This document shows positions 40,250-51,339 of a DNA stretch of 64,000 bases, one piece after another. Origin of the DNA: Echinometra lucunter (Eukaryota > Echinodermata > Echinoidea > Camarodonta > Echinometridae). Location: NCBI GenBank assembly GCA_029962745.1, contig CM057158.1, forward strand, positions 10,303,780 through 10,367,779. Direction: 5' to 3'. The first letter of the stretch is position 1. Every line of letters begins with the position of its first letter. A model generated the notes under the pieces. The model was not told the DNA's origin. It did not search any database and saw only the letters and a list, made by a program, of their open reading frames with translations. Position numbers and translations under genes: made by a program.

Positions 40250-40828
40250 AAGGAACCAAAACCCTGGGGGAAAAAAATCAATTTTAAAAATGTAAAGAGG
40301 GGATAGAGAGAAGCAATTTTTTTAAAAATTTCCATTAAAACGGGGCACAAAACAAGAAAGTAATGAAAGTTTGAAAAGTATCGATTTGCTTTCTAAGGCT
40401 ATCCTCAAATGGGCAATGTTGCTTCAAAATGGCAGGTTTTTGTGGATACTGTTAATACGTTTTGCACACAACTTCGTAGTTTCTCCATTATCTCTAAAGA
40501 TGCTGCTTGTCTCTGTGAACTCAACATGTTGTGCCAAATACATTTTCCCATGTATCTTGAACTAAGGAGACAGGCTGCACCTTGAGAGATAATGGAGAAA
40601 ATATGATTTTCTTGTACAAAGCATATTAATATTTGTCCACAAAAACCTGCAAGCTTGAAACAACGTTGCCAGTTTGAGGATAGCCATAGGAAGCAAACTG
40701 AGACTTTTCAAACTTTCATAACTTTCTCACTTTTTACCTGATTTTGCTGGAACTTTTTTTAAAAAATTGCTTCTCTCTATACTCTCTTTTTATTAAAAAT
40801 TTATTTTTCCCAAGGATTTTGGTTCCTT
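40250..40828. mobile_element. 580-bp palindromic MITE with TA flanks
   Basis: Starts AAGGAACCAAAACCCTGGGG and ends CCAAGGATTTTGGTTCCTT, with TA on both sides (40248-40249, 40829-40830). Pairing continues inward: ATTGCTTCTCTC types, the pair TTTCTAAGGCTATCCTCAAA and TTTGAGGATAGCCATAGGAA, and near the centre CTCCATTATCTCT against AGAGATAATGGAG. Almost the whole element folds into one hairpin. Consistent with a Tc1/mariner-type non-autonomous element, though superfamily assignment from a TA duplication alone is weak. Confidence 0.7.
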
Positions 40829-40969
40829 TAAGCGATTACAAAAGGATGAGAAGGTAGAAGAAATAAAAAGATGCTAATTAGAAAATAAATAATGACAAAA
40901 GAAGGTAAAGAAGGGAAAAATAAGAAACAGACAAACAATATCAAGAAGTAGAACGATGATACTATTAAC

Positions 40970-41240
40970 GATGACCATGATGATGGTGATGATGATGAAA
41001 TTGATTTTTGTTCGTGATGATGATGAGGTATAATATGATGACGATCATGAAGATGATGTTGATGGTGATGATGCTGCTGCTGCTGCTGATGATTATGTTG
41101 AGAACGAGGAGGATTATGAAGACGGCGGTGATTAAGATGATTAGGCTATGATGATGATGACACTGATGATCAATTTCGGTGATGGTTGAGTTAGTGGTGG
41201 TGGCGATGATGTTGACGATCATGATGATGACAATGAACAT
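40970..41240. repeat. Imperfect (GAT)n-rich region
   Basis: Long stretch of GAT/GATGAT units mixed with GCTGCT and GAAGAT variants. Ile- and His-rich frames are artefacts. Confidence 0.75.
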
Positions 41241-43610
41241 TAGAAATTGGAGCAACGACACGAAGATAATTTACAGAAAAGAAGAAGATGACAAAGAAGA
41301 AAGAAAGAGAAGGGATTGAATCAGGAGAAGAAAACGAGAAAATATATTGATTTAGTCAGTTGGTTTTTAATCATATTCTATATTTCGAGCCGCTTTATAG
41401 ATTATGTTCATGTTTCCAATAGCAGAAAATGTCACATGAGTGAAGAAACATGACTATAGTACAGGTCCAATAGAAAGAAACGGCGATGTTGTAATGGTAA
41501 TTACACTCACTCCTTTTGAGACCGATATTGAAGAGGATAGATAGATTTGTTATAAGGTTGTAAGTAGAAATCAGAACTAAATTTTGATGTAGCAGTTTTC
41601 ATGAGAAAGCTTTTTTTTCACAATGAGCAGGAATTTTCTACCATTATGATCCATTACTCAAATGTTTATTACTTAAGAAAAACAAAAAATCATCAGTATA
41701 GCACATAAAACAAGACAGAAAACCTCTGAGGAACTACCAGTCTTATAGGGCTTTGAGAATAGGGAGTAATATCTGCATCTGAAAATAGATTCAAAATCAT
41801 TGCATTTTATGGCAAGGAAAACATCCATACAAAATAATGATCGTTTATAGTCAATGAACCACCAGATAAAAGATCAGAGTTTCTGTAATATAATGAACCA
41901 ATATACCTCTCACCAGTATGTAATCATTAGATAATGGTTTTTTATTATTCATTTTGTGTGTATCCTCTGTAATATGTTTATTGAGAGTCGCTGACTTGGC
42001 CAAATAAGTAATCCGTTTATGCTAGAAAAATCACTGAATTGATTCAAAAGCGAAATTTTCTTCTTCTTACACGTATTGGATGACTAAAGTTTGTAACTAA
42101 AATATGCAATGCAGGTTAGGACTATATAGATAATGCATTATTAGGTAGATATTTTCATTAATGTTTATCTGGTGTCTTATATTCTTAATCTTGTTTCTTT
42201 CTATGTACCCTTCAATTAAACTACATATGTTGACTTGTGCATTTCGGTTTGATTTCACGACGAACAGTGATTTCTTTTTCATACCATCACGTTTTGTTTT
42301 TTGTTTTGTGTGTTTGTTTGTTTGTTTACTTTGCAGGTCACGAGTATATAGTATCCATTTTTTACATAAAAATATTTTCTGTGGACTTTGAAGTCAAACA
42401 TGAAAAGTACAATTCACAGAGACAATGCTGATTACCGTATGACAACAAGCAATCGGATGTTAAAATTGCAAAAGTAAAATTGTAAGATTAAAAGGGCACT
42501 ACAATTCTGTGCTGTTTTAACAATCATGGTTTCAACCAATGAATTCATGAATTTCAAATTTATTATTTAGTCGAAGCAAATTCTAACATCAGTCGATAAC
42601 AGTTAAACAGAGATTGTTGTTCCCATGATATTATAGTTTGTTGCCAAATTAACATCAAACATGTCAAAACATCAAACTGTTTTCCCCCAAGAATTATGCT
42701 TTCAAGTACTACTATGCACTTTTCTGTGTATGAATTTGATATTCTGATGCATGGTGATATAACAGCCTTTTATAATATGTATTAGCCCATGGCAGTACAG
42801 TGTCTCCTTTTAGTGACCCTTTCACAGCATCTTTAAATCCAGAATGCTTGGAATAACACATTACTTGAAAAGAAAGAGAGAGAGAGAGAAAAAAAAATCA
42901 CTGAATATTTTGAGTCAGTTTTTAATACAGTATGCTGCTGAATGAGAGTGATTTGATGTTAGCTGACTGTTAAGCTTTCTATATTGGTAATGCAGAGTAA
43001 ACCATATAATCACTATTTTGCTAAGCAAAGTAGCAATTTCCTGTTTAAAGTTTAAAGTTTTCATTCACATTGGTCCGTGTAATATACATTTTCATTTTTT
43101 TTTCAGATTATGTAGGAGTGTAAAACAAAAATAAATATTGCCAATTTTGGGAGGGAAAGATGAGTAACTAAGAGGTCAAGTAAGCTCCGTACTGCTATGG
43201 GTTAGATAGTTTTCATTTTGCAGTGTATTCTACTAAAAGTTTGCTGTATTTGTATGTTTATTTGTTTGCTTGTTTTAACTTCCAGATGGATTATTGTTTG
43301 CCTGGTTTAGCTAATTAGAGATTTTGTACCATGTATATTAGTGTATAGATTGCAGTGTATACCCACGGTGTATAGGTCTATTGTTAATGATAATAATGCT
43401 GTATCATATATCATACACAATTTCGGTACATTAAATTGAATTAATACTAAAAAAACCAGTGATTCACTGTGTCTCTGTTTCTACTTTCATTTCATTTGCA
43501 AACATTTTTTTTCCTTTTCAGAAATATATCTTCACATACCCACCCCCATACATACACACGCTCGCACACCCACCCAAACTTAAAGTAATTGTTGTTGGTC
43601 AACATGCATC
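41241..43610. other. Intergenic, no gene seen
   Basis: AT-rich DNA with no recognised domain. A GA run lies at 42871-42889, and an AATAAA at about 43131 could be a distal polyadenylation signal for the SMPD3-like gene. Confidence 0.5.
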
Positions 43611-43940
43611 AACCACCAAGTCGACTTCCCAATACGAATGTTGTCATGACGACATTAGGCTACTTACTTGAATAATTTATGTCGCCATGACACATACTTT
43701 TTGGGAAGTCAACTTGACAAGATAATTTGTTTCGCCTTGATGACATGTACCTTTGGGTAGGTCGACTTGGCAAGGTAATTTATATCACCATGACGACAAG
43801 AAGATAACTTGACAACATAATTTAGAAGATAACTTGACAACATAATTTATTTCGCCACGTTGACTTATAAAAGTTGATAAGTGGACATGGTATGGATATA
43901 ACTTCCAGTTGATAAGATGAAAAATCTCGTCATGTCGTCA
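43611..43940. repeat. Degenerate repeat with A-ACTTGACAA-ATAATTT motif
   Basis: Versions of (C/A)ACTTGACAA(G/C)ATAATTT occur at about 43711, 43763 (GACTTGGCAAGGTAATTT), 43805 and 43831, mixed with CATGACGACA-type words. The last two are a 25-26 bp exact tandem step. Typical of a decayed dispersed repeat; ends not defined. Confidence 0.5.
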
Positions 43941-44370
43941 AGTAGAATGGCGCTTTAACGCTTCCATAAAAAGCGCATCAAAAATCTCATTGTTGGTTTT
44001 ACAAACTAAACGTTAACAGCATTCTAATACCCATGTTTTTCAGTCGGTAAAACGCCTGAAGTGAAATTTCTAGCATTCGTCATGAACGAGTCTCTTCCTA
44101 TCGGAGGAATGTATAATTAGACATTTGTCTCTCAAGAACACAAGAAACTCCCTGAAATGCCAAGACAATCAATCAAGATATTCACGACCGCATTCTGTCT
44201 CTGAACATCTGCCACTAATTGGAGCAACTTAATTGAGCAACACCACCGTAGTTTCTGGGTGCAGACCCATTTCCAGAGATAATTGAAAAGGGAATTTAAC
44301 CTCGCATCCCTTCAAAATTTACACCTGTACTGGTCACCAACCCCGAATTATCTTCAGCTTGGAATAGGCT

Positions 44371-44408
44371 CTTTTCGTACTGCATTAACATTTAATGCAG
44401 TACGAAAG
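44371..44408. repeat. Short perfect-stem hairpin
   Basis: CTTTTCGTACTGCATTAA and TTAATGCAGTACGAAAG pair nearly perfectly with a loop of about three bases. It is placed just left of the TSD-flanked element. Confidence 0.7.
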
Positions 44409-44429
44409 TCACATTCCTTATAACAAACT

Positions 44430-44753
44430 CCCGGGGGGCCACTGTCATTACAAGGTGGACACCATGCTCGTACATGGACTTTCAAAATGGACCCTAAACA
44501 AGTAATTATCATTCGATCTCAGAATACCCTAAACAAGTAATTTGTCACGTTTTCCCCACCCTAAACAAGTATTTTCAAATCTAGCTGTTGTAAAAGTATA
44601 CCCTTTTTTTCTCCCGATTTTTGCAATTTTGATACCCTTTTCACTGTGTACGCGCGTACATCGCCCGTCCGTGAAAATCAACCCTTTTTACGCGTTTTCG
44701 TGCACGAGCATGGGGTCCACTTTTTAATGGCAGTGCCCCCCCCCCCCCACGGG
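44430..44753. mobile_element. 324-bp TIR element with 8-bp target-site duplication
   Basis: The left terminus CCCGGGGGGCCACTGTCATT and the right terminus, read inverted, CCCGTGGGGGGGGGGGGCAC then TGCCATTA form terminal inverted repeats that continue (AAGGTGGACACCATGCTCGT against AAGTGGACCCCATGCTCGTG) for about 50 bp. AACAAACT directly flanks both ends, at 44422-44429 and 44754-44761, as an 8-bp duplication. The interior has three CCCTAAACAAGTA words. There is no ORF for a transposase. An 8-bp duplication fits hAT-like and a few other cut-and-paste superfamilies. Confidence 0.75.
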
Positions 44754-44761
44754 AACAAACT

Positions 44762-46469
44762 GTGACTTGCCCTTGTTACAAATTACTGTATATTCAAATT
44801 CAGACTGCGTACAACCGGAGCATACTTAAAGGAAACCGAACCCCAAGCACCAGTCTAAGTTATTCCAAAAGGTTTATTGTATATTTCCCCATTAATCTAT
44901 AAGATTTTCAATCAAAGTGTAAGAGAAGGGTATATGGCTAGAATAATTATACCTTCTCAACACGATATGGGCATCGCCATTTTCTCGAGACTTGACGTGG
45001 TACTATGCAAAGTCGATTGCTGTGTTAATGTACTCGTATTTATTTTACTCGTAAAATTTTCGCATAAATAAAAGTTTATTTTATTTGTCAAATAATTTGT
45101 TAGTATTTTAAAATTAATTAAGTTATTGGGTTGTTTCCCTGTTAATTATTTCACTCCAAATTAATTGTTTACCTTTTCAGCTATGATTTCAAGTTCCTGT
45201 CTTAAAAGTAAAGGTTTTGTTACTGAACGGAAAACTCTTTCCAACTATAGTGATAGTTAACTTCACGTACAACTTCGCCTGTTACGTCACATTACAGAGA
45301 AAACGGTTGCGCCCATGTCCGTGCTAAAAGTCAATTCATGAGATCATGAATATCTTCATATCCTATACATTTTTTCGTAAGGAATATTGTACATCATAAC
45401 AGGCAGGAAAACATCTCATCTTTCAGCATACCTATCTGTGGGGTAGGGTTGGGCAAGCCATTTTTTTTCCCGACCTCGCAATACATAATTTATGCAGTGT
45501 GCATTCTGACTGTAGAAGTATAATGGCTTGGAACATTTGAAAGCAAGGGTGTCCATCCTTTTTATACTTTGGGGACACTTAAAAAAAAAGGTCCAAAGCT
45601 TTTTTTTTTTTTGAGGGGACATACACCAAAAATTTGCTGACAAGCAAAACATAATATTGGTAAAGAAAAAAAAGGTGTTCACCTTTAATTTTTGGTGGAG
45701 AACATGAAATGAGGGGGGGGGGGACACACACCAAAAATTTGCTGACAAGTAAAAACCTAAGGTTCTCAGCCTAAAGCTTTTGGGGACATACCTTATTGTG
45801 CCCCCACCCTTAAATGGGACGTGTCCCCTATCTCCCCCTGATTGATACCTATGTGTGAAAGTAATCACTCGTCCCCAAGTAAAAGTACACTAATTTAAAT
45901 ATATTTTGAAAATGGCCATTAGCTACGAATGTGGGATGAGATATAGAGGGATTTTGGATATGAAATGAAATTTCCAGTGCAAACTTTCTGGTAAGTCAGA
46001 TTTACTTTTTAGATCAACATGAGTATAAGTCATCTCTGAAAAAGAATTGTTCTTGGACTGCCAGAATTCAAATATTGGTGTGTTTTCTAGTTTAAGACAC
46101 GGATTCTTCAGTAGTGGCTGCAGACTTCTGGATCTGTTCAAACTTTGGTGTCTTTGATCAAGACTATATTTTATTTCCTATAGATAGCGCCAAATATTCT
46201 CGAAATAAATTCTTCCGGCAAATATGCAGCAATTATCGTGAGCACTTAGGATGATAGAAGGTAATGATTTATACCAACGTTCCTTTGACAGAGGTGACGT
46301 ACTCATAGTGAAACCTATATGCCCCCCCCCCCAACTTCCCCTATATTTGAAGACACATGCAGGAAAAGGATAAATAAGGTCAACTAAATATATATGTACA
46401 GTTGGGGGCCAACAGTTTACAAGCACCTGGGCAATTCCATATTCACTTCCCCCCAAATCAGAAAAAAAT
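44762..46469. other. Intergenic, repeat debris
   Basis: Apart from the repeat at 45600-45800 and a C run at 46321-46332 nothing is recognised. The longest frame here (45416-45868, minus) runs across poly-T/poly-G repeat DNA and has no domain. Confidence 0.45.
45600..45800. repeat. Repeated segment CACCAAAAATTTGCTGACAAG
   Basis: The motif ACCAAAAATTTGCTGACAAG occurs at about 45625 and again about 105 bp further right, each preceded by a G run and ACA. Part of a degraded repeat-rich stretch with T and G runs. Confidence 0.55.
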
Positions 46470-46935
46470 CTACTAGATCTTCAGAAATATTTGTGCTACC
46501 ATGACAAATTTGGTATCAAACAAGAGCTTATCATGCTTTTTTCATTTGACTGGTTAGCAATTAGGATTAAATTATATTTAGGTGTGACTTTCTTTAAAAG
46601 AACCCGAACATTTGTTTAAAATTCGATGTCAATCTTGGTCAAAACATTTCATACTTTTGGCTCATTATTTCTTACCCCAAAGCATTTCAGATTTGATTTT
46701 TGTTGTTGTTGTTGTAAGTCTAAATGATTGCAGTGAAGATGACCGATGAGAAGATGGGATAATGCTTGTGATGAGAAATAATGAACTCAATGTTTCGACC
46801 AAAACTGACATCAAATTTTGCACAAATGGCATAGTGGGTTTTTCAAAGAAAATCAGAGTCAAATGAAAAAGTATGATGGGCCCTTTGTTTGATACCACCC
46901 TTGTCATCGTAGCACAAAATGTTTCTGAAGATATG
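46470..46935. repeat. Palindromic MITE-like element of about 465 bp
   Basis: The left segment AGATCTTCAGAAATATTTGT...GACAA...GGTATCAAACAA pairs with the right segment, read inverted, ATCTTCAGAAACATTTTGTG...GACAAGGGTGGTATCAAACAA. Pairing carries on through TTTTTCATTTGACT, the AAAATT(C/T)GATGTCA pair and CTCATTATTTCT near the centre. Boundaries are approximate. Confidence 0.6.
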
Positions 46936-47137
46936 AAAGATTATATGATCTTTGGTAAATGAGCGTTTTCAGTGAAATTGCGTAGGTGTATTCAGTTTAG
47001 TTTATTTTCAGCCAATTAAGTTAGAATATCGCAGTTCCAAAGCTCCCTTTATAATCGATATTGTGCCATCTACAACCTTCTCCCTATAAAATGTCTATTT
47101 CTCTTCTCGATCCCCACTTCCTCATCCCTTTTTCTTT

Positions 47138-47140
47138 CTT

Positions 47141-47182
<42 letters not shown>

Positions 47183-47202
47183 GCTTTCTCTCTCTCCCCT
47201 TT
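47138..47202. repeat. (CT)n microsatellite
   Basis: CT dinucleotide tract with TTTC interruptions at its left side. Confidence 0.9.
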
Positions 47203-48266
47203 CTCTTTCCCCTCTCTTCTCCCCATCACAAAACCAGTACTTGTTTTTTTTCCAGTTTATGTATAAGTTGCTCATAATTTATAGTGAGGGCCCGGATATG
47301 CCATTTTTTTAAATTGCAATTTTGAATGTGTGCATTAATTATCTATGTATATGCATTTTATAATGTATGATTGTAAATTAATCTGCAATTCGGCCGTCCG
47401 GCCGCAAAAGATTTGTTTTTACCTATAAACCAATTTAAATAAATAAAAGTATGTAAATTTTTGGCTCTAATTACCGCCATAATTCCTAGTTTCTCGTCCC
47501 CTTCTTCATCTTTTTTTTTTCTTGCTTGTTTACCTGATTTTTGTTTTCATTTTTTCTTCTGACATGAAATTAATTAAATCAATTTAATCTAAGTACAACT
47601 GGAAAATGAGGTGATTTTTTAAAAAATCATGAATATCCTGTATTTTTACAATGTTTTGAGTCTCTTTTGTGCTTTAAAGAAGGTAGTTTGTCAAGATTGA
47701 CAGAACAGCATTTTATATGTTCAGGAAAACTATAAAATATAAAAATAAACGGAACCCCCTCCTCCTCAATTTGAAAATGGAGAAACTAGGAATCTACACG
47801 TACGCCCTCATTATGTGGTCTTGTGTTATCCATTATTTTCTTCGAACTCCTTATCCGTTACACACTAGAATGCCGGGTAAAGTTTTTAGTTCTATTTCAA
47901 ACGTACGAGCTGAACGCATTTTTTCAAAGGTAAATGGTTCGCTTTAATACACGAGTTTAGAAATCTAAAGGTACATCAGTAATTGCTTCGTTTTCAGTTG
48001 TACCAGCAGTCAATTATTTTCTTCTGCAATATTGAATGATAAAACTATTTTCTAAAAAGAATAAGATTAATTAAAGAAATGTTATTGTTTAACGGAGAAG
48101 TCAGGTTGTCATAATGCACACAAGGTGTTCTTTTGAATATTACCGGTACATCATTGAGAATAAAAAGAGTTCATGTTTACGACTTCATAATTAGTCTAAA
48201 AATAATTATTTTCATTCTGGTATTCCTTTTCCTGGCGCCAAATCTACCCACCTCCCTCTCCCTCTT

Positions 48267-48324
<58 letters not shown>

Positions 48325-49420
48325 CTTAAAAAAATGTAAATAATTATAAATCCTGAGGGGAAAAAAGGCATGTGAACTTGGAAGTTCCTGAAAACTTGAG
48401 GAAAAGCATCAACATATTAATATGAATTCATGTATCTCGCAACCAAAAAAAAAAACAAAACCCAACAACAAACTACCAAGTACATTTCTTTGCTAAGATT
48501 TTTGTTTATATTTTATTCTCTTACTCCTTAATTAAACGGTGTCCTATATTTATTTGCAGAATGACTTTCACATACATGTAAACATTTATATAAATCTACA
48601 TATGTATCTAAACATAATTACACCACAGTTCATCAATTAATCACAAGCGCCTAATGTTTAAAACATAAAAGAATTCTACGGTTTTGTAATTTTGTTGTAT
48701 GCATGAGCCTCAACTTCAGCGAAAGAGGATGACAAAAGACAATCATATTCTTAAATAATTCAAATATTTTCAAAATCATTAAAGTGGACTTCAAAATACT
48801 GTGCTATTTGGAGAAAGGTTTCAAAATATACAATTCAAGATGCATGTTTATTTGTCTCAATTGTCGTATTTTACAACAATTATGAAAGCCAAGCTGAAAA
48901 GAGATATCGCTAAGCTAAATATCATATGATAGTTTGCGAGTCTCTGATAGTGTTTTTGTTGTTTTTTAATATCATTCCTGAAAATACTGTTTTAAAAGAA
49001 GCAAAGATTAAAAATATTTTCGCCAGTTCAATGAAAACTACATTTAGTTCAGGTCAGAAGGAAAGAAAATTTGCTCCAATAATTTGTACAAGTAACGTAG
49101 TACAACAAAACCCACATAAGATTATTGCAAAATATCTGCAAACTGAACCCCCCCCCCCCCTCCAAAAAAAGCACAATAACTTGCAGGTAATTATAACTGC
49201 TTACATAAATATCGTAGGCATAATTATACATGTATTCAAAAAATAAATACACATCTGCAGGTTAGGTCATTGTTTGTATCTGCCTGAGCTGTATCATTTC
49301 TTTCCTTTGAAAATGGTGAGAATCATTCTGATGCATAAATATATGTACATCTTCATTGTAGCTTTAATCAGTAGATGCAAATTAAAACTAGATGAATATT
49401 TGACAACGCACGGTCGAAAT
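47203..49420. other. Intergenic, no gene seen
   Basis: AT-rich. Contains (CT)n at 48258-48321 and a C run at 49147-49160. No recognised coding sequence. Confidence 0.5.
48258..48321. repeat. (CT)n microsatellite
   Basis: About 28 nearly pure CT units. Confidence 0.95.
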
Positions 49421-49859
49421 TTATGCCTCCACCACTGCCAGGTCGGAAGTATATGGCACATTCATGTTAACTTTTCTATTTTCATGTATACAATGACATA
49501 TCTGACCTGGACCTTTGACCTTGAGACCCCAAAATCTAATCAGATCATTGTCCCTCCCATATGCATCATGAGCCAAGTTTGAAGTTGATCCGTCAAATGG
49601 TTGTTGAGTTATCGCGAGAACGAATGATTTCTATGTACATAATGACCTCTATGACCTTTGACCATTAACCTTGAGACCCCAAAATCTAATCAGATCATCG
49701 TCCCTCCCATATGCATACATGAGCCAAGTTTGAAGTTGATCCGTCAAACAGTTCTTAAGTTATCGCGAGAATGAAAACGGGACGGATGGATGGACGTACG
49801 GACGGATGACCCGAAAACATAATGCCTCTGGCACCAACCTTTGGTGGGTGGAGGCATAA
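49421..49859. mobile_element. 439-bp element with TTATGCCTCCACC inverted ends
   Basis: Starts TTATGCCTCCACC and ends GGTGGGTGGAGGCATAA, an inverted pair of 13-17 bases. Inside are two tandem units of about 145 bp, each containing GACCTTTGACC, TTGAGACCCCAAAATCTAAT, CATGAGCCAAGTTTGAAGTT and GAGTTATCGCGAGAA or close variants. It ends with a GGACGGATGGATGGACG-type stretch. Well-formed non-autonomous repeat of a kind abundant in marine invertebrate genomes. Confidence 0.7.
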
Positions 49860-51297
49860 CGACACAGTGTGTTACACAAAACACACAAACGTAGAAGAAT
49901 TACATCTTGCTAGATGTCAAAAAATAATCAAAACAAACTATATGAATAACTGTAAAAGTGGTAAACATAAAGATTACTCAAATGAAATATTACTAAACTG
50001 GCAAGACTACTATGGACCATAATGTAGTTTAAAACATATTGCTTTTGTAACTGTTAACACAAATACATATTTTTTTCATCATCAGCATCCTCTAAGAAAT
50101 GAAGTAAACACAAGAAGTATTAACCACAAAATGTAGAAAGGCAAGTCCAAGCTAATTTATCCTATACGTCATCAACCATAATCAAGACTTCTACAAACAG
50201 ACCTACCTACAGCTTATATACACACACCACACAAAGTATGAAGCAAAATGACTGATTTGATGTCAGTTTATATTTTAAAGTCTTGGTAAGGTATTGGAAC
50301 CGTATGGGACAGCAAATGACTAAATACCTTGGACCTGCACAGTACTACAATTAACTGCCCTCATTTTTTTTTCTTGTGCGAGGATTAAAACAAAATGTTA
50401 TATTGTAATTGCTCTGCTATCAAGGGAACAGGTGGCTTACTCAAATACATGTATCTCCAGCCATGATTATAAGAGAAAATGAATTATTAGCTTAATTGCA
50501 CTGTGTCTCAAGTAAAAGTATAATAAACTGCAACTGCTGTCTTTTTCTCATACTGATATGTCTATACGTCCAATATGGATGTGAAAATTAATGATGACTA
50601 CATGTGATCATTCATATTACAGATTTTCAATGTTCATCAACATCTACATATCTTCAACAGTATACAAGTACACATATCTTCTACATTTGTATGCATAATA
50701 CTACCCCAAACAATGTTGCACTCTAGGTTTTTTAAATAATGGCAAATAGAGAGTTAATCTACACTAAATACATACAACATAAACCATTTCAAATATTCTG
50801 GATTAAAAAAATAAGAAAATTATATTCTGAAGAAATCTCTACACAAAAGGATGGAATAAAAAGTGTGCTGACAAGAACTCAGATGTGCTTAATCAAGCAC
50901 TAAAATCAATACTTGTTGCAGGGCAAGAAAAGTGTACTAAAACCAGTAGTTTTTCAAAAAAATCTTGTTCCATTAGAATGCATATCAATGGAGCACATTC
51001 TTTCTTAAATTTACTTTCCATCTAAGAGTGTAATGAAACTTTATTCAGTTTTTTTTATGCATCTTTTGTTATAAGATTCACCATTTTCACGAGAGATAGA
51101 TGTCCATTGGAAGAATGATGAGATATATCATACAATATTCAACTTCATGTAGATGAATTTACAACCATAGCAATACATCTGTTTTGCAGTACAAGATGTT
51201 GATACAATTATAGTGAGTTGTCTAGTGAATCATATATTTGTGCATATAATATGTATGTCCATAAATACAAGCCACATAAAACATCCATCATTTTATT

Positions 51298-51339
<42 letters not shown>

